Shown: in pieces, positions 54,356 to 64,000 of the stretch
How the letters are laid out: each line of letters starts with the position of its first letter
Position numbering within the stretch: position 1 is the stretch's first letter
Position numbers and translations under genes: made by a program
DNA from: Canna indica
Lineage: Eukaryota > Streptophyta > Magnoliopsida > Zingiberales > Cannaceae
Length of the DNA stretch: 64,000 nt
Assembly (NCBI GenBank): GCA_034359265.1
Contig: CP136890.1
Coordinates: 44,490,501-44,554,500 of the forward strand
Reading direction: 5' to 3'
Notes under the pieces: generated by a model
The model's database searches: none
Told to the model about the DNA's origin: nothing
The model's input: the letters and a program-made list of their open reading frames with translations, nothing else

Positions 54356-54644
54356 TTAATTAAAAATAATAATAATTAATGTATTTCCGGTGTCCAGTGT
54401 CCGACGTCCAGTGTTCGGACACTGGATAGATCCAGCCGGAGCCCTATATTTAGGGTTTTGGCCGGATCTAGCATTAAATGGGGAAGGCGGGGCACCGACG
54501 AATACTTGGAACAGACGGGGCGGCGGTGGTCGAAATCGGCGGTCGACGACGGGGCGGCGGCGTCGGCAGCAGCAGTGAGGTGGCGGCATCGGCGCTTGCA
54601 GCAGAGGAAGAGGAAGAAGAAGGAGGAAGGGGCGAGAGCGGGCG

Positions 54645-54660
54645 CGTGCCCTATATAAAC
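54645..54660 (-). promoter_or_regulatory. Candidate TATA box for CACTA transposase transcript
   Basis: On the minus strand AGTTTATATAGGGCAC lies about 0.3 kb inside the right terminus and upstream of a GC-rich leader. This is the expected promoter position for the TNP2 transcript in CACTA elements. The GC-rich stretch 54470-54650 gives long open frames of Arg/Pro composition that I do not regard as genes. Confidence 0.45.
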
Positions 54661-54944
54661 TTATCTGCAACAGCTCACTTAACCGTTAGAACGCCATTGC
54701 TGATAAGTTAATCATCAGCAACGGCTCACTTGTCTGTTAGAAAGCCGTTGCTAAGGTAATTAATATTTGCAACAGCTCGCATGTCCGTTAGAAAGCCGTT
54801 GCAGATATGCGATATCTGCAATGGCTTGAGCGACCGTAAGAACGCCGTTGCAAATAGCAACGGTCGGACATGCGAGCCGTTGCAGATATGCCATATTTGC
54901 AACGGCTTGAGCGACCGTTGCTGAAGAACCGATTTCTAGTAGTG
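54661..54944. repeat. Right terminal and subterminal repeats of CACTA
   Basis: Repeats of AGCAACGGC and GCAACGGCT, and inverted GCCGTTGC, are spaced about 30-50 bases apart (for example near 54717, 54746, 54795, 54847 and 54898), ending in the CACTA terminus. Confidence 0.8.
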
Positions 54945-55119
54945 GGAGAAATTGCTGATGATGACACTTTATTTGGTGACTATCATAATATTTTGCTGGG
55001 GATTTTACAATTTTGAGGTTAAGGAGATTTTGAATATGTGGGGTAGACATATTTTGTCTGGTAACTTTTTGTTGATTTTTGGTGGTCCTATAATATTTTT
55101 TGTGATTTAATAAGCCTAC

Positions 55120-55453
55120 ATTGAAGAAATCGATGGATGCAATATTGCTCATTTGGAATTCTATTTAATATGAGTTTAAAGGTCAATTTAAGTATTTTTA
55201 ATATTTAATTATGCCATGTAAGCTGTGACGTGTCAATATTTTATGACTGAGATGCCATGTGTTCGAGTCAAATGATTGAAACAAGTAAATTATAACGGTG
55301 GATTAACGTGAGGGAAAGATTGCTCTAGTTTGATAAGTTGACGGGTAAACATTACACCTGTTAGGTAAGTTGGGGTGTAAAATTGCACCAAAATGAAGTA
55401 TAGGTGCAACATTGCTCTTTTTGCTATAGTAGAGGTGCAAATTTGCACCTTCA
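55120..55453. repeat. Right terminal inverted repeat of the GRF transposon
   Basis: It is the inverted partner of 46921-47248. The GRF gene stop (55110) lies ten bases before it. Confidence 0.7.
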
Positions 55454-55711
55454 GCCATATATATATGTATATTCATCAAACAATTTATTCCTATTTAGGA
55501 GTGGACGACTGAGAACTTGAGACATTTTTTTCATTTGTATGCATCATGCATGTTAGTGAAAGTAATAGTGCCCTGAAGTCAATCACATGTCGATGTATTG
55601 ATGAACTATTCAAGGGTATTAAATAAATTGAGACAACTTTCACAACAACAAAAACAATTAAAAATCGGCATAATTTTATCGGCGCTTGTGGCAGGCGCCG
55701 ATATTTGGGAA
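55454..55711. other. Short AT-rich interval without recognised features
   Basis: I see no gene or repeat partner here. It lies between the GRF transposon and the second LTR-like repeat copy. An inverted GGCGC pair (TCGGCGCTTGTGGCAGGCGCCGA near 55680-55702) is present. Confidence 0.4.
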
Positions 55712-57065
55712 TGTTGGGATGCAAAGAGGAAACACAACGGAAAGTAATAGAAAAAATAGATTTGAAAAAAAAATCTTAAAAGCATCTCGAGAATTGCGAT
55801 ATACTTTAGCGACGTAGAGGAATTCAATAGAGGAACTGGGAGCAATTTTATACCTTAGGCTGAAAGGATAGAAGAACTGCTCAAATCCCAAATTTTAGAC
55901 GCACACATGCACAACCTTCAACGATAGTCCACATAAGGCGACCTCTCGTGCTCGTCGTGGCTCAATGGACTGGCTTCTCAATCTTCGATTTGCACTAAAC
56001 AAGGTCCGACACTTCCACCAAGAACCGGGCAGCGAGCAAAGAGAGAAAGACGATAAGAAATCTCGAAATTATTGACACAAGATGAAGTTACCTTACTGGA
56101 ATTTTAGGACTCCTCCAAAGTTCCAACACAATAGAGATTTCCGGCGATGCAAAAATCCAGCGAAAAATCTCAAAGCTAGCAGATGTATGAGATGTGGAAT
56201 TATGAGGTGCAACTAGATGTTGGAATAGGAGAAACAATTCTTAGTTATCGTAGGGGGTTCGGCCACCCCCTATTTAAATACATCTCCAAGGTTCGACTAC
56301 CATGGTAGTCGATCATGTATTTGAATTAGCCACAGAATTCAAAATTTAGGGGTTAATATCCAACCGACTCCCCTATAAGGAGAAAATAAAAAATTCAGCT
56401 CCCTATCATAGGGAGTCAAAACCAAATCCCTATTAAATAGGGAGTCAAGACGCATGGGGAGGCCAAGCTTGGTCTCCCTTCAATTCAAATTCAGATTTTG
56501 AATCAGGTTGCTATTCAAAACAACAATTTAATTTTCCCACCAAGCTTGAACCGACCCAACCGAACCCATGTTTTTGTTCATCTTATGAACCAGACCATGG
56601 GTTCGGTTTGATTCAACCCTTGAACTGCACTAGAGCTCAGTCGAAACTTTTCGCGTGCCAGATGCTACCAATTAGGGCTCCAAGGAATGCCTTCCTCGAG
56701 TTCTTTAATTCTTTTGAATGGGAAACACCTTTCTCGATTTTGTTCATAGATGAGAACCGTGATAGTGTCGCAGCATGTTAGTACTAAGAAACATTAAGTG
56801 TCACGTTCGAGCTCTATCCAATAAATCCCGTTACGAAGGAAGCTTATTTGTGTGTGACCCATTGGGCCCCACACTAAGCTAGCAATGAGTCGTGCATGAC
56901 GGATATTTGAATTCAGTAGAACTCCTTCTATTTGAATTTCCATGAGCTACCACTAAACCCCTTTAGTCCGGTCATGTGAGATTTCACTCGCAAGTCAAGA
57001 TTGACGTATGACAACTTATCATAACTACTCGGATAACATGAGCTTCAATATGCAGGAATCGAAAG
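55712..57065. repeat. LTR-like dispersed repeat, copy 2
   Basis: It begins near ATGTTGGGATGCAAAGAGG and matches copy 1 (4171-5610) from about 56360. It is cut at 57065 by copia element H. The first 600 bases have no counterpart in copy 1, which is truncated there. Short hairpins around 56399-56443 (CTCCCTAT-C-ATAGGGAG and TCCCTAT-TAA-ATAGGGA) correspond to those in copy 1. No coding content is recognised. Confidence 0.55.
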
Positions 57066-60000
57066 TGTTAGTGTTTTGGCTTATTATGTGTTGGCTATAT
57101 TTGGTAAAAGGAACATCAGTTAAGTTCGCAGTTGTAAGTTAGTTACAACTGCTCTGGGTGCTGTGATGATGTCTTTTTGTTTGTTGAAATTATTGATGCT
57201 TCATGAGTAGTTATTATTGATTTAAATATTCATCTTTAGTCACCTGGTCAATTATGGAAGAATTGATGTGGTTTTCATTGATGGGCTGGGTAGTTTTTCT
57301 TGAGGCTTTTTATGACCAAAGCATTATGATATATTATGGTTGTCTTTTGAGTTTAAAGCTGATGAAGTTAAGGTCGTGTGTTAAATGACTTTTATGGGAG
57401 TTGGTTGACTTTCTCTATATACGAGGAAAGAGAAGATATGGATTGACAAGACTCCTATGTACTAAAATCGAGTTGCCAATTATATGAGGAGTTGAGACTG
57501 TTGAGTGTGTCGGCAACAAACTATTTCATTCATCTTCAAGTCGAGGTGGAGTGTCACGCCCCGATTGAGGGTACGCATGACCGGCCAGGATACGAGTTAG
57601 TACCCCGAAGCCTACCCTATGCACCGACCAACAATTCATAGAACAATAACCAAAATAACATCAAGTCGAAAACAAAAGCAAGAATACCAACTTTATTAAC
57701 TGTTTCGAAATTAGTTTAATCAACCAAGTTCTAAATCATCACAAGTTTTAAAATAACATCCCAAGGTTTTCCAAATAAAACATCTAATTTTTTTTACAGA
57801 AATAGCACAGTGCATACACTAAACTCTATTAGACACGACTAGCAACTGCCAGCTATGAGATCTGCACCCACGCCTGCTCTCCTGCATGCCATGCCACAAA
57901 GCCGTACCTCACTGGTCGGGCTCTGCAAAACAACAATAAAGGAAACCGTAAGTTCACAAGGAACTCAGTGAGCGGTTCTTTCGAACCTCGACTTAAAACC
58001 TCGGCAATAACATATTTAAGGAATTAAGAGTAAGATCACATCACATATGTTATTCGGTTGCCAAGATAGAAGAATGGATGAATCGGCCTCTCAGGACCTT
58101 ATCCACTTCCCTAGCTCGGCCACCAATGGCCTAAACTATATATGGAAGGTTCTGTTCTTCCCTCTACTTAACCAGGCCGGTCGGCTTACCCAAAACCAAC
58201 CCATAAGGGCTTCTCAATTATGAGCTTTCATAACTCGGATCCATCGACTAGAATGGCCACTAGTCTCAGAAATCCTCCGGGTTAGGGATAACTAGTCCCA
58301 CCCAACTCGGGTCTACCGTTAGTGTGGCCCATTGACGAAATCTCAAGACCTAGCAAGCCCGCTGGTGCAATCTCAAGACCCCATAAAACCATTGAGTAGT
58401 GTGGTAGCCACTCGGCTAATGACACTGCTCAGTAGACCATCTCAACCACAACCGAAATCAGGTTGTGCATATTTTCTCGTGTTTTGCTTTCCGGGCATGG
58501 CCCATATCCGACCCTACCCCCTCGGGTCACCTTATTTGGATGTTGAAATCCGTTGACTATCGCTAGGTGTAGAACCTAGCAACTATACTTGTTTCGAAGT
58601 TGAGTGACACAACAAGGTACCACGACCTTCCTTTCTAATGTTGTTAGAATGTACCGAATGTAGTTGCGTACACGGCCTACCATTAATAACACCACTTACC
58701 AAATATAACATGAGCATCAATTTTCATGTACCAACCAAATATAAGAGGATAAATTTCAATAAATTAAATGATAAGGAACATGCAATAAATAGAGAAACAA
58801 TTAGGCATGATATCTGAGAATTTATAAAAACTTTCCTTAGCATTATATGCGATAACAATCATCTCCATGTATGCAATGGTAAGAACATTTCCTTAATATG
58901 ATAATATAGATCTATCACCAAGCAATTCATATGACAAGCGAGAAATCTCATAGCATGAATATGAATTAACGTCAAACGAGAATGTATAAACAACTAATTA
59001 AAATCACTCGGCATGAATATGAATTAACATCAAACGAGAACGTATGAATAACTAATTAAAATCACTCGATTTCCTCCCTTACCCTTGCTTGGCCGAGTCT
59101 TCTAGGTGGAAAGGGGTTGGAAATTCATCAATAGTTCACATGCATTGGTCTACGGATCTAATGTTTAACAAGAAACATAACTCGAAACCATGCATTTTAA
59201 TTTGAGTAGTCCACAATTTCCACTCATGCCCTTGCTCGGCCGACTTGAGCAGGGTAAACCCCTGTTCGGCCGAGTCCTCAAGTTTGAATGGGCAAGGTTG
59301 TGACAATAACACAAATGTGAATCTATAGATCTAACATATCAAAAACATAAAGCGATCTACGAGCTGCGAAGCGAGCGAGGAAATTTGGGAAAATTTTTGG
59401 CATGACCTTTCCCCTATTTCCTCTACTCGGCAGCCCACAAAAACGCAAAATAGACAGGCTTTAAAACATAAGATCACAGGTATATACATCGATTGAAATT
59501 CTACACAAGGAAATGCATCGATCGACAAGAACTTGCGAAAGAAAATCCGATTTCAAAACTCATAGGGCCGGCGACCCGCCTCCCTTCAAAACCACTCTAA
59601 CCACTCACCTCGATTGCATCAAAAGACAAGATCGAAGAAGTCGAACTCCGAGATCCCGACGTCGACACGAGCTCGGCACCGATCTCCCTCCCTTCCTTGG
59701 GCTGCGTGCGGCTCCTTCTTGGAATCGCACGACTACTAAGATGAGGGGTTTTATTTCCCTCATCACTTGACTAATTTAACCCTAACCAATAACTTAAAAC
59801 CCCCTCATACAACTCCACCTAACCCGGGTCGACTCCCAACTCGAACCGCGAGCCCCACTCACCCCAACTTGAGTCAACCAACATACTCATCCACCCAAAA
59901 CCAACCATTAGGCTATAACTTAAATTAATTATACCTGCTATTCGAGGCGATCTCGCGACTCGGTCCGGCTAGCTCCCGACTCGATGGGCTGCACCACGAA

Positions 60001-60438
60001 AATTCTATATTAGGAAACCCCGGGTATTAGATGGAGTTGGGTTGTTGAACTAATTACAACACAGAGATTGTGTGGAGGACAAAACTCTATGATTGAGTTA
60101 TCATAGGGAGGCACGTGGTTAATACTTGTAATAGCAAATAGTTGGTTTGTTATTTTCATTTCACTTTAGTACTGATAGTTGGATTTCGCAGTGTGAAATC
60201 CTGGAACTTATATTATACTTTGTTGATAGTGGATTGGGCCCCTGTCCGGTGAGGGCCCTGCAGATTAGGTGAAAAGTTTGTCACTGAACTGCGTAAATAA
60301 ATCTTTGTGTGTTTGCGTATTTCTTTGTGGTTATTTTATATCTGTTACTCACTCTATTTTAAAATAACTACCATAATAGTTGCAACTTCTTATACAACTG
60401 TCTATTAACAGAAAGCTCTCTTAGAGACTATCTTGTCA
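57066..60438 (+). repeat. 5' LTR of copia H (interrupted)
   Basis: It begins TGTTAGTGTTTTGGC and ends CTATCTTGTCA, two bases before the primer site. Without the solo LTR and one copy of the duplication it is about 888 bp. The inference rests on the TGTTAG start, the CA end and the primer site, because the 3' LTR is out of view. Confidence 0.7.
57552..60031 (-). mobile_element. Gypsy solo LTR (C/E family) with perfect TSD TGGAG
   Basis: This 2,480-bp LTR runs TGTCACGCCCC to GGGTATTAGA in plus reading, so it is minus oriented. It aligns with 11851-14180 throughout and with 36816-37194. It is flanked by TGGAG at 57547-57551 and 60032-60036. There is no internal region, so it formed by recombination between two LTRs. 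Short open frames within (for example 58332-58556 and 59513-59770) have counterparts in the other LTRs and are not genes. Confidence 0.92.
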
Positions 60439-60440
60439 AT

Positions 60441-60452
60441 TGGTATCAGAGC
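60441..60452 (+). other. Primer-binding site of copia H
   Basis: TGGTATCAGAGC lies just after the LTR end. It complements initiator Met tRNA. Confidence 0.9.
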
Positions 60453-60512
60453 GGTTGTGCTATCTTTTACTAGCACAGATCCTTGGAGTGTCTCTATCCT
60501 TACAACCTCAAG

Positions 60513-62106
60513 ATGGAAGGAATATCTATGGAAAACTCAGTCAATGTTCCACCTTTGCTGATAGGAACAAACTATGCTTATTGGAAGGGTCGAATGTGAG
60601 CTTTCGTCAAGTCTCTGGATGACCGTTGCTTGGATACTATTGATATTGACTACACACCACCCACAACGACAGATGAGAGTGAGCGCAAGCCTAAAAGTCT
60701 ATACACAGAAGTAGAAATCACTGCTGCAAACTATACAATAAAGCCATTAATGCTATCTTCAGTGGAGTTAATCCATCTCAAATCAAATTGATATCGGCCT
60801 GTACAGTGGCAAAGCAAGCCTGGGAAATTTTAGAGACAAATCATGAAGGATCTTTGACCATTCGGAATTCCAAAGTTGAAATCCTGAATACCAGATTTGA
60901 GAATCAAAAGATGGGAGATGATGAAAGTATTCAAGACTTCCATAGGCGTGTCAAAGATCTTATAAACAATGCAGCCAATCTTTGATAATCATTCTAAGAA
61001 GAAATATACAGGCTTTCAAAGTTTGACATGAAAGTTGTAGCCATTAGTGAAGTTCATGACCCCTCAGTTATGACTCTTGACATGTTGATGGGAAAACTTG
61101 AAACATATGAGTTAGAACTTTTTGAAAAATACTCTCACAAGGAGAAGAAGAAAAAATCTTGCTTTAACTGCTACAAAAGATGAGGTTAAGTCAGAAGATT
61201 ATCCAGAAGATGAGATGGATGCTGTTTTTGCTCTTATGACGAAGAATTTCAAAAGATTTCTAAATGCCAGAAGTAAGTAAAATCAGAATTCTCAGATGCA
61301 ACCACAGTCTCAATCACAGTTTCAACAGTTTAAAATCAAAATTCACAGTGGGAGAGAATAGAATGAGTCAGTCGTCTGCTCTAAAAAATGATTCAAAATA
61401 GAAGTCCAAACGTATCAAATGTTTCGAATGTGAAGAATCTGGACATGTCAGATCAGAATGTCTAAATCCTCAGAAGAAGCTCAAGAAGTCCTTTACTGTC
61501 ACCTAGAGTGATGACGAATAGAAAAATGACTCAGAAGAATCTAAAAAAGGCAATTTTATAGTGTTCACAACAAGCATTGGTGACTCAGTCAGAACTTCAA
61601 AAAGCTCATATGCAGAAGATGATCATTGTAGAGTTCAATGTGCTGATAGTCTTGAGGAAGCCTACTAGGAAATGTTGGATAAATGGGTTGAAGTTGCATA
61701 GCTGAACAAATCCCTCAGTAATCAAAACAAGTTGTTGACTGAAGAAAAGAGAAATTTTGAGCAGAAAATTCAATATTTTCAAACTCATATTGCAGAAAAG
61801 AAAGATAAAGAGTCCAAGTTGATTGAAGAACTGAAGAAGGTAAAAAGGAAAGTTAGAATGATGAATTCTAGTGGTACCCTTGATGAAATTTTGAGTGCAC
61901 GAAAATATCCTTCAAATCACAATGGACTAGGATACACTGGTCCATCTCAGTTAAAACCTCAGTCTCAACTACCAGTTCAACTGAGGTATATTTGGAGGGC
62001 TTCTTCAAGTCAACAACAGTCTACTGCAAGAAGAAGTCAGAGGGTGCCCATATTCTATTATTGCAAATGCAAAGGGCATATTATAGCAAACTTCTTCAAA
62101 CTCTGA
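60513..62106 (+). pseudogene. Copia H gag, decayed
   Basis: The ATG at 60513 gives MEGISMENSVNVPPLLIGTN and YAYWKGRM, then TGA at 60597. The UBN2-type gag core continues with LISACTVAKQAWEILETNHE, SKVEILNTRFENQKMGDDES and FHRRVKDLINNAAN (to 60985), and after further breaks KFDMKVVAISEVHDPSVMTL. A zinc knuckle CFECEESGHVRSEC is complete at 61420-61461. A heptad-rich segment (61732-61860) and a second, damaged knuckle FYYCKCKGHIIANF (62050-62100) follow. At least four frame breaks are present. Gag would form the particle shell. Confidence 0.8.
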
Positions 62107-62130
62107 AACAAACTGAGAAGAAAGAATCTT

Positions 62131-64000
62131 GTGAAACCCCCAAGGCAGAAAGTTAAGCAAATTTGGGTAAGGAAGGTTGATTTAAACTGTCATGTTGCAT
62201 TTATGTCAAAAACTGTTTCTTCTCTGGGTTCTTGGTATTTCGATAGTGGATGTTCTCAGCACATGACAAGAAGTCCAGAGTATCTCAAGGATATTAAAAA
62301 ACATGGAGAGGCAACTGTTACCTTTGGAGATGGTGGACATAGAAATATCATTGGAATTGTAACTCTTAATTTCCTAGGAATTTCAAATCTAGAAAATATC
62401 CTACTTGTTAAAGGTCTCAAGGATAATCTTGTAAGTATAAGACAACTTTGTGACCAAAATTTGAATGTTCAATTTACTAGGAGCATCTGTAAGGTCTTTA
62501 ATGAGGATGGTGACTGCATCCTTGAAGGGAATAGATCAAAGGACAATTGCTACAAAATAGCATACTCATCTATTTGTTTTTCAGTTGTTTCTGACGTCAA
62601 TCTGTGGCATCGAATGCTAGGCGATATTAATAACAAATATCTCAAGAATCTTGTAAGTGGCGGAGTAGTCAGAGAAATTCCTAAACTATCTGGAGAACCT
62701 GAGGCTGTTTGTGGCCCATGTCAAGAAGGCAAACAAACAACACAGTCACATCACCAATTACAACTGGTTGCAACATCAAGACCTTTAGAGCTTCTTCATC
62801 TGGACCTGGTTGGTTCTATGTAAGTTGAAAGTCTTAGAAAAAAAATATGTTATTGTCTGTGTTGATTATTACTCTCGTTTTACTTGGACAGAGTTTTTAA
62901 GAGAGAAGTCAAGCGCCTTTAGCAATTTCAAAACTCTATGCTTGAGGCTACAAAATGAAAAGGAACATCCTATTGTGAAGGTGATAAAAATAAGGAGTGA
63001 TCATGGAAGATGAGAATGAATTCTACATGAATTCTCAACTCCAAAGACTCCTCAACAGAATAGTGTGGTTGAGAGAAAGAACCGCACAATCCAAGAGATG
63101 ACCCGAGTGATGCTCAATTCCAAGCATATTAATTTCTGAGAGGTTCTGGGCTGAAATTATCAACACAACATGCTACATTATCAATCGAGTTTATTTCAGA
63201 CCAAGAACTACTAAAACTCCTTATGAATTATGGAAGTGAAGAAAGCCTAACCTTACATATTTTCACATTTTTGGTAGCAGGTGCTATATTCTAAATGATA
63301 GGGAGTACCTTGGCAAGATCCAAAGTAAAAGTGATGAAGCCATATTTTTGAGCTATTCTACAAATAGCAAGGCCTACCGGGTCTACAATAAAAGAACAAA
63401 AACTATGGTGAGTCCGCAAATGTGATGGTAGATGATTCTCAAACCATCCAGATTTTGACTGCTGATGAGAAGGGAGTTACAACTCTTAACAAAACTAGCC
63501 AGAATACTACCAAGGTCACTAATCGGTCAGTTGAAACTGTAGATCCAATTGACACTGAGACTGATTCTGAAGAGGATGATGAAAGTAGTGACACTAGAAC
63601 TGAAAAGCCTAAAAAAGCTCTCAAAAATCATCCCCTGCAAAAATATGATTGAAGATGTAACTGATGGAGTCAATACCAGAAATCAATCAAGGAAAAATCA
63701 CCAGGATATGATCAGGTATTTCTATTACACTTCTAAAGTTGAACCAAAAAATGTGAAGGAAGCCTTGAAAGATGAATTCTAGATTTCTACTATGCAAGAG
63801 GAGTTATAAATAGTTCACCATGAATGATGTATGAGAACTTGTTTCAAGACCTGAAGGTGTTAATGTTGTTGGACCCAAATGGATTTTCAAGAACAAGACT
63901 GATGAAGCAGAAAACGTAACAAGGAATAAAGCCAGACTTGTTGCTTAGGGCTTTAATCAAATTGAAGGGCTGGATTATGATGAAACTTTTACATCAATTG
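62131..64000 (+). pseudogene. Copia H pol: protease, integrase, start of reverse transcriptase
   Basis: The protease has SWYFDSGCSQHMT with the catalytic DSG kept (about 62229-62267). GAG-pre-integrase follows with VKGLKDNLVSIRQLCDQNLN and LWHRMLGDINNKYL; the second HHCC histidine is D. It continues CGPCQEGKQ. The integrase core starts after a TAA (62821) and a frameshift in an eight-A run: KKYVIVCVDYYSRFTWTEF, IKIRSDHGR, then TGA and TPQQNSVVERKNRTIQEM in broken frames (63050-63100). After an acidic stretch (63540-63600) reverse transcriptase begins with ELVSRPEGVNVVGPKWIFKN and ARLVA, TAG, GFNQIEGLDYDETF at the window edge. Confidence 0.85.

Larger units (their letters stand above)
47767..54944 (-). 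mobile_element. CACTA (En/Spm) transposon, complete ends, TSD GGA
   Basis: Termini are CACTACTGGAA at 47767 and, inverted, CACTACTAGAAA at 54944. A perfect 3-bp target duplication GGA lies at 47764-47766 and 54945-54947. Length is 7,178 bp. Subterminal AGCAACGGC repeats occur on both sides. Two minus-strand genes are present: TNP2-type transposase (53532-50065) and a Transposase_24-type gene (49989-48580). The transposase is a pseudogene. The insertion interrupts the GRF gene in frame. Confidence 0.93.
47297..55110 (+). pseudogene. GRF zinc-finger / membrane protein gene, interrupted by CACTA
   Basis: Exon 1 reads SGKNLGRRYYLCPRCG up to a GT donor at 47408. A 107-bp phase-0 intron ends CCAG at 47514. 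Exon 2 starts PSECNFF, and after one extra T in a run of eight continues LWYDTDEDMKERSK. Together this is the GRF zinc-finger signature (NPGRRFY.CP...ECNFF.WYD). A charged coiled-coil segment follows, DENKKLGEEIMKLNYRIDHQ. After the 7.2-kb CACTA insertion the same frame resumes with KLLMMTLYLVTIIIFCWGFY and a second hydrophobic end, to TAA at 55108-55110. This architecture is that of At4g04775-like proteins. Lesions are a TGA where SW is expected (47357), the extra T, and a TAG near 47672. The true N-terminus is uncertain. Confidence 0.7.
46920..55453 (+). mobile_element. Long-TIR DNA transposon carrying a GRF gene, split by CACTA
   Basis: About 330 bases at 46921-47248 are inverted at 55120-55453. 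The outer ends read TGAAGGTACAAATTTACCC and, inverted, TGAAGGTGCAAATTTGCACC. The inner ends share CAATATTGCAT.CATCGAT.TCTT. Removing the CACTA insertion (47767-54944 plus one GGA) leaves an element of about 1.35 kb. Its inner 0.7 kb is filled by one GRF zinc-finger gene. The long inverted repeats suggest a Mutator-like (Pack-MULE-type) element, but the 9-bp target duplication expected for that family was not identified in the AT-rich flanks, so the superfamily is open. Confidence 0.65.
57066..64000 (+). mobile_element. Ty1/copia retrotransposon H, runs off the window
   Basis: The 5' LTR (57066-57551 and 60037-60438) is interrupted by a gypsy solo LTR. A primer site (60441-60452), gag, protease, integrase and the start of reverse transcriptase follow in copia order. 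The element continues past 64000. The coding region carries many nonsense codons and frameshifts. Its left end abuts the LTR-like repeat, and its right end is outside the window. Confidence 0.85.

Noticed and set aside
54356..54711. Long Arg/Pro/Leu-rich open frames on both strands
   Set aside because: GC-rich leader of the CACTA element. The frames overlap in all directions and match no domain; composition alone explains them.
47767..54944. CACTA element as autonomous and active
   Set aside because: Ends and target duplication are intact, but the TNP2 gene has several frameshifts and stops, so it could move only with outside transposase.
60440..60622. Open frame overlapping the copia H primer site
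   Set aside because: It runs across the primer-binding site and the true gag start in another frame, with no domain; a chance frame.
1..64000. CRISPR-like arrays (tandem hairpin units with spacers at 43186-43612)
   Set aside because: Spacing is regular, but the units vary, spacers are 12-18 bases and AT-rich, and the array is inside a plant LTR without cas genes. It is not CRISPR.

Overview
This window is plant nuclear DNA from a repeat-rich, probably heterochromatic or intergenic region of a flowering plant; the species cannot be told from it. The evidence is the content: Ty1/copia and Ty3/gypsy LTR retrotransposons with initiator-Met-tRNA-type primer sites (TGGTATCAGAGC), a CACTA (En/Spm) transposon with TNP2 and Transposase_24 genes, a plant L1-type LINE, a Helitron helicase scrap, and a GRF zinc-finger gene of the At4g04775-like type. 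I see no ordinary host gene, no rRNA or tRNA gene and no CRISPR. Nearly every coding region is broken.

Layout. 1-7 kb is a patchwork: a DUF4218 scrap, a deleted minus-strand copia element (265-3522), a Helitron helicase scrap, a copia scrap, an LTR-like repeat (4171-5610) and a minus-strand Transposase_28-type gypsy gag remnant (5611-6827). 6828-44266 is one large nest. Outermost is gypsy element D (plus strand). D holds a solo LTR (7988-9748), gypsy element C (11851-37222, minus strand) in its integrase gene, and 5'-truncated gypsy element E (37805-42304) in its 3' LTR. C in turn holds two related gag-only elements of SIRE/Maximus-like appearance: A (14282-22242, TSD CCGCT) and B (22923-32608). 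B contains a LINE fragment (about 27608-29985) that replaces about 0.57 kb of its internal spacer. 44267-46919 is unassigned DNA with a hAT-like MITE.

46920-55453 is a roughly 1.35-kb transposon with about 330-bp terminal inverted repeats. Its only gene encodes a small GRF zinc-finger protein with hydrophobic C-terminal segments. It was later split by a 7,178-bp CACTA element (47767-54944, TSD GGA). 55712-57065 is a second copy of the LTR-like repeat. It is cut by copia element H (57066 to beyond the window end), whose 5' LTR was itself hit by a gypsy solo LTR (57552-60031, TSD TGGAG).

The most notable structures are in non-coding LTR DNA. D's 3' LTR carries about 12 consecutive hairpins (43122-43612). 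Nine of them are exactly 35 bp long, with stems that change in compensating pairs (GGAACAA/TTGTTCC, GGAATAA/TTATTCC, GGAGCAA/TTGCTCC, AGGATAA/TTATCCT). The A/B LTR family carries dense GGTCGACCG palindrome blocks upstream of a TATA box that sits inside an inverted repeat. These are reported as the main candidates for undescribed biology. The transposon insertions themselves are ordinary plant genome history, though unusually easy to read here.
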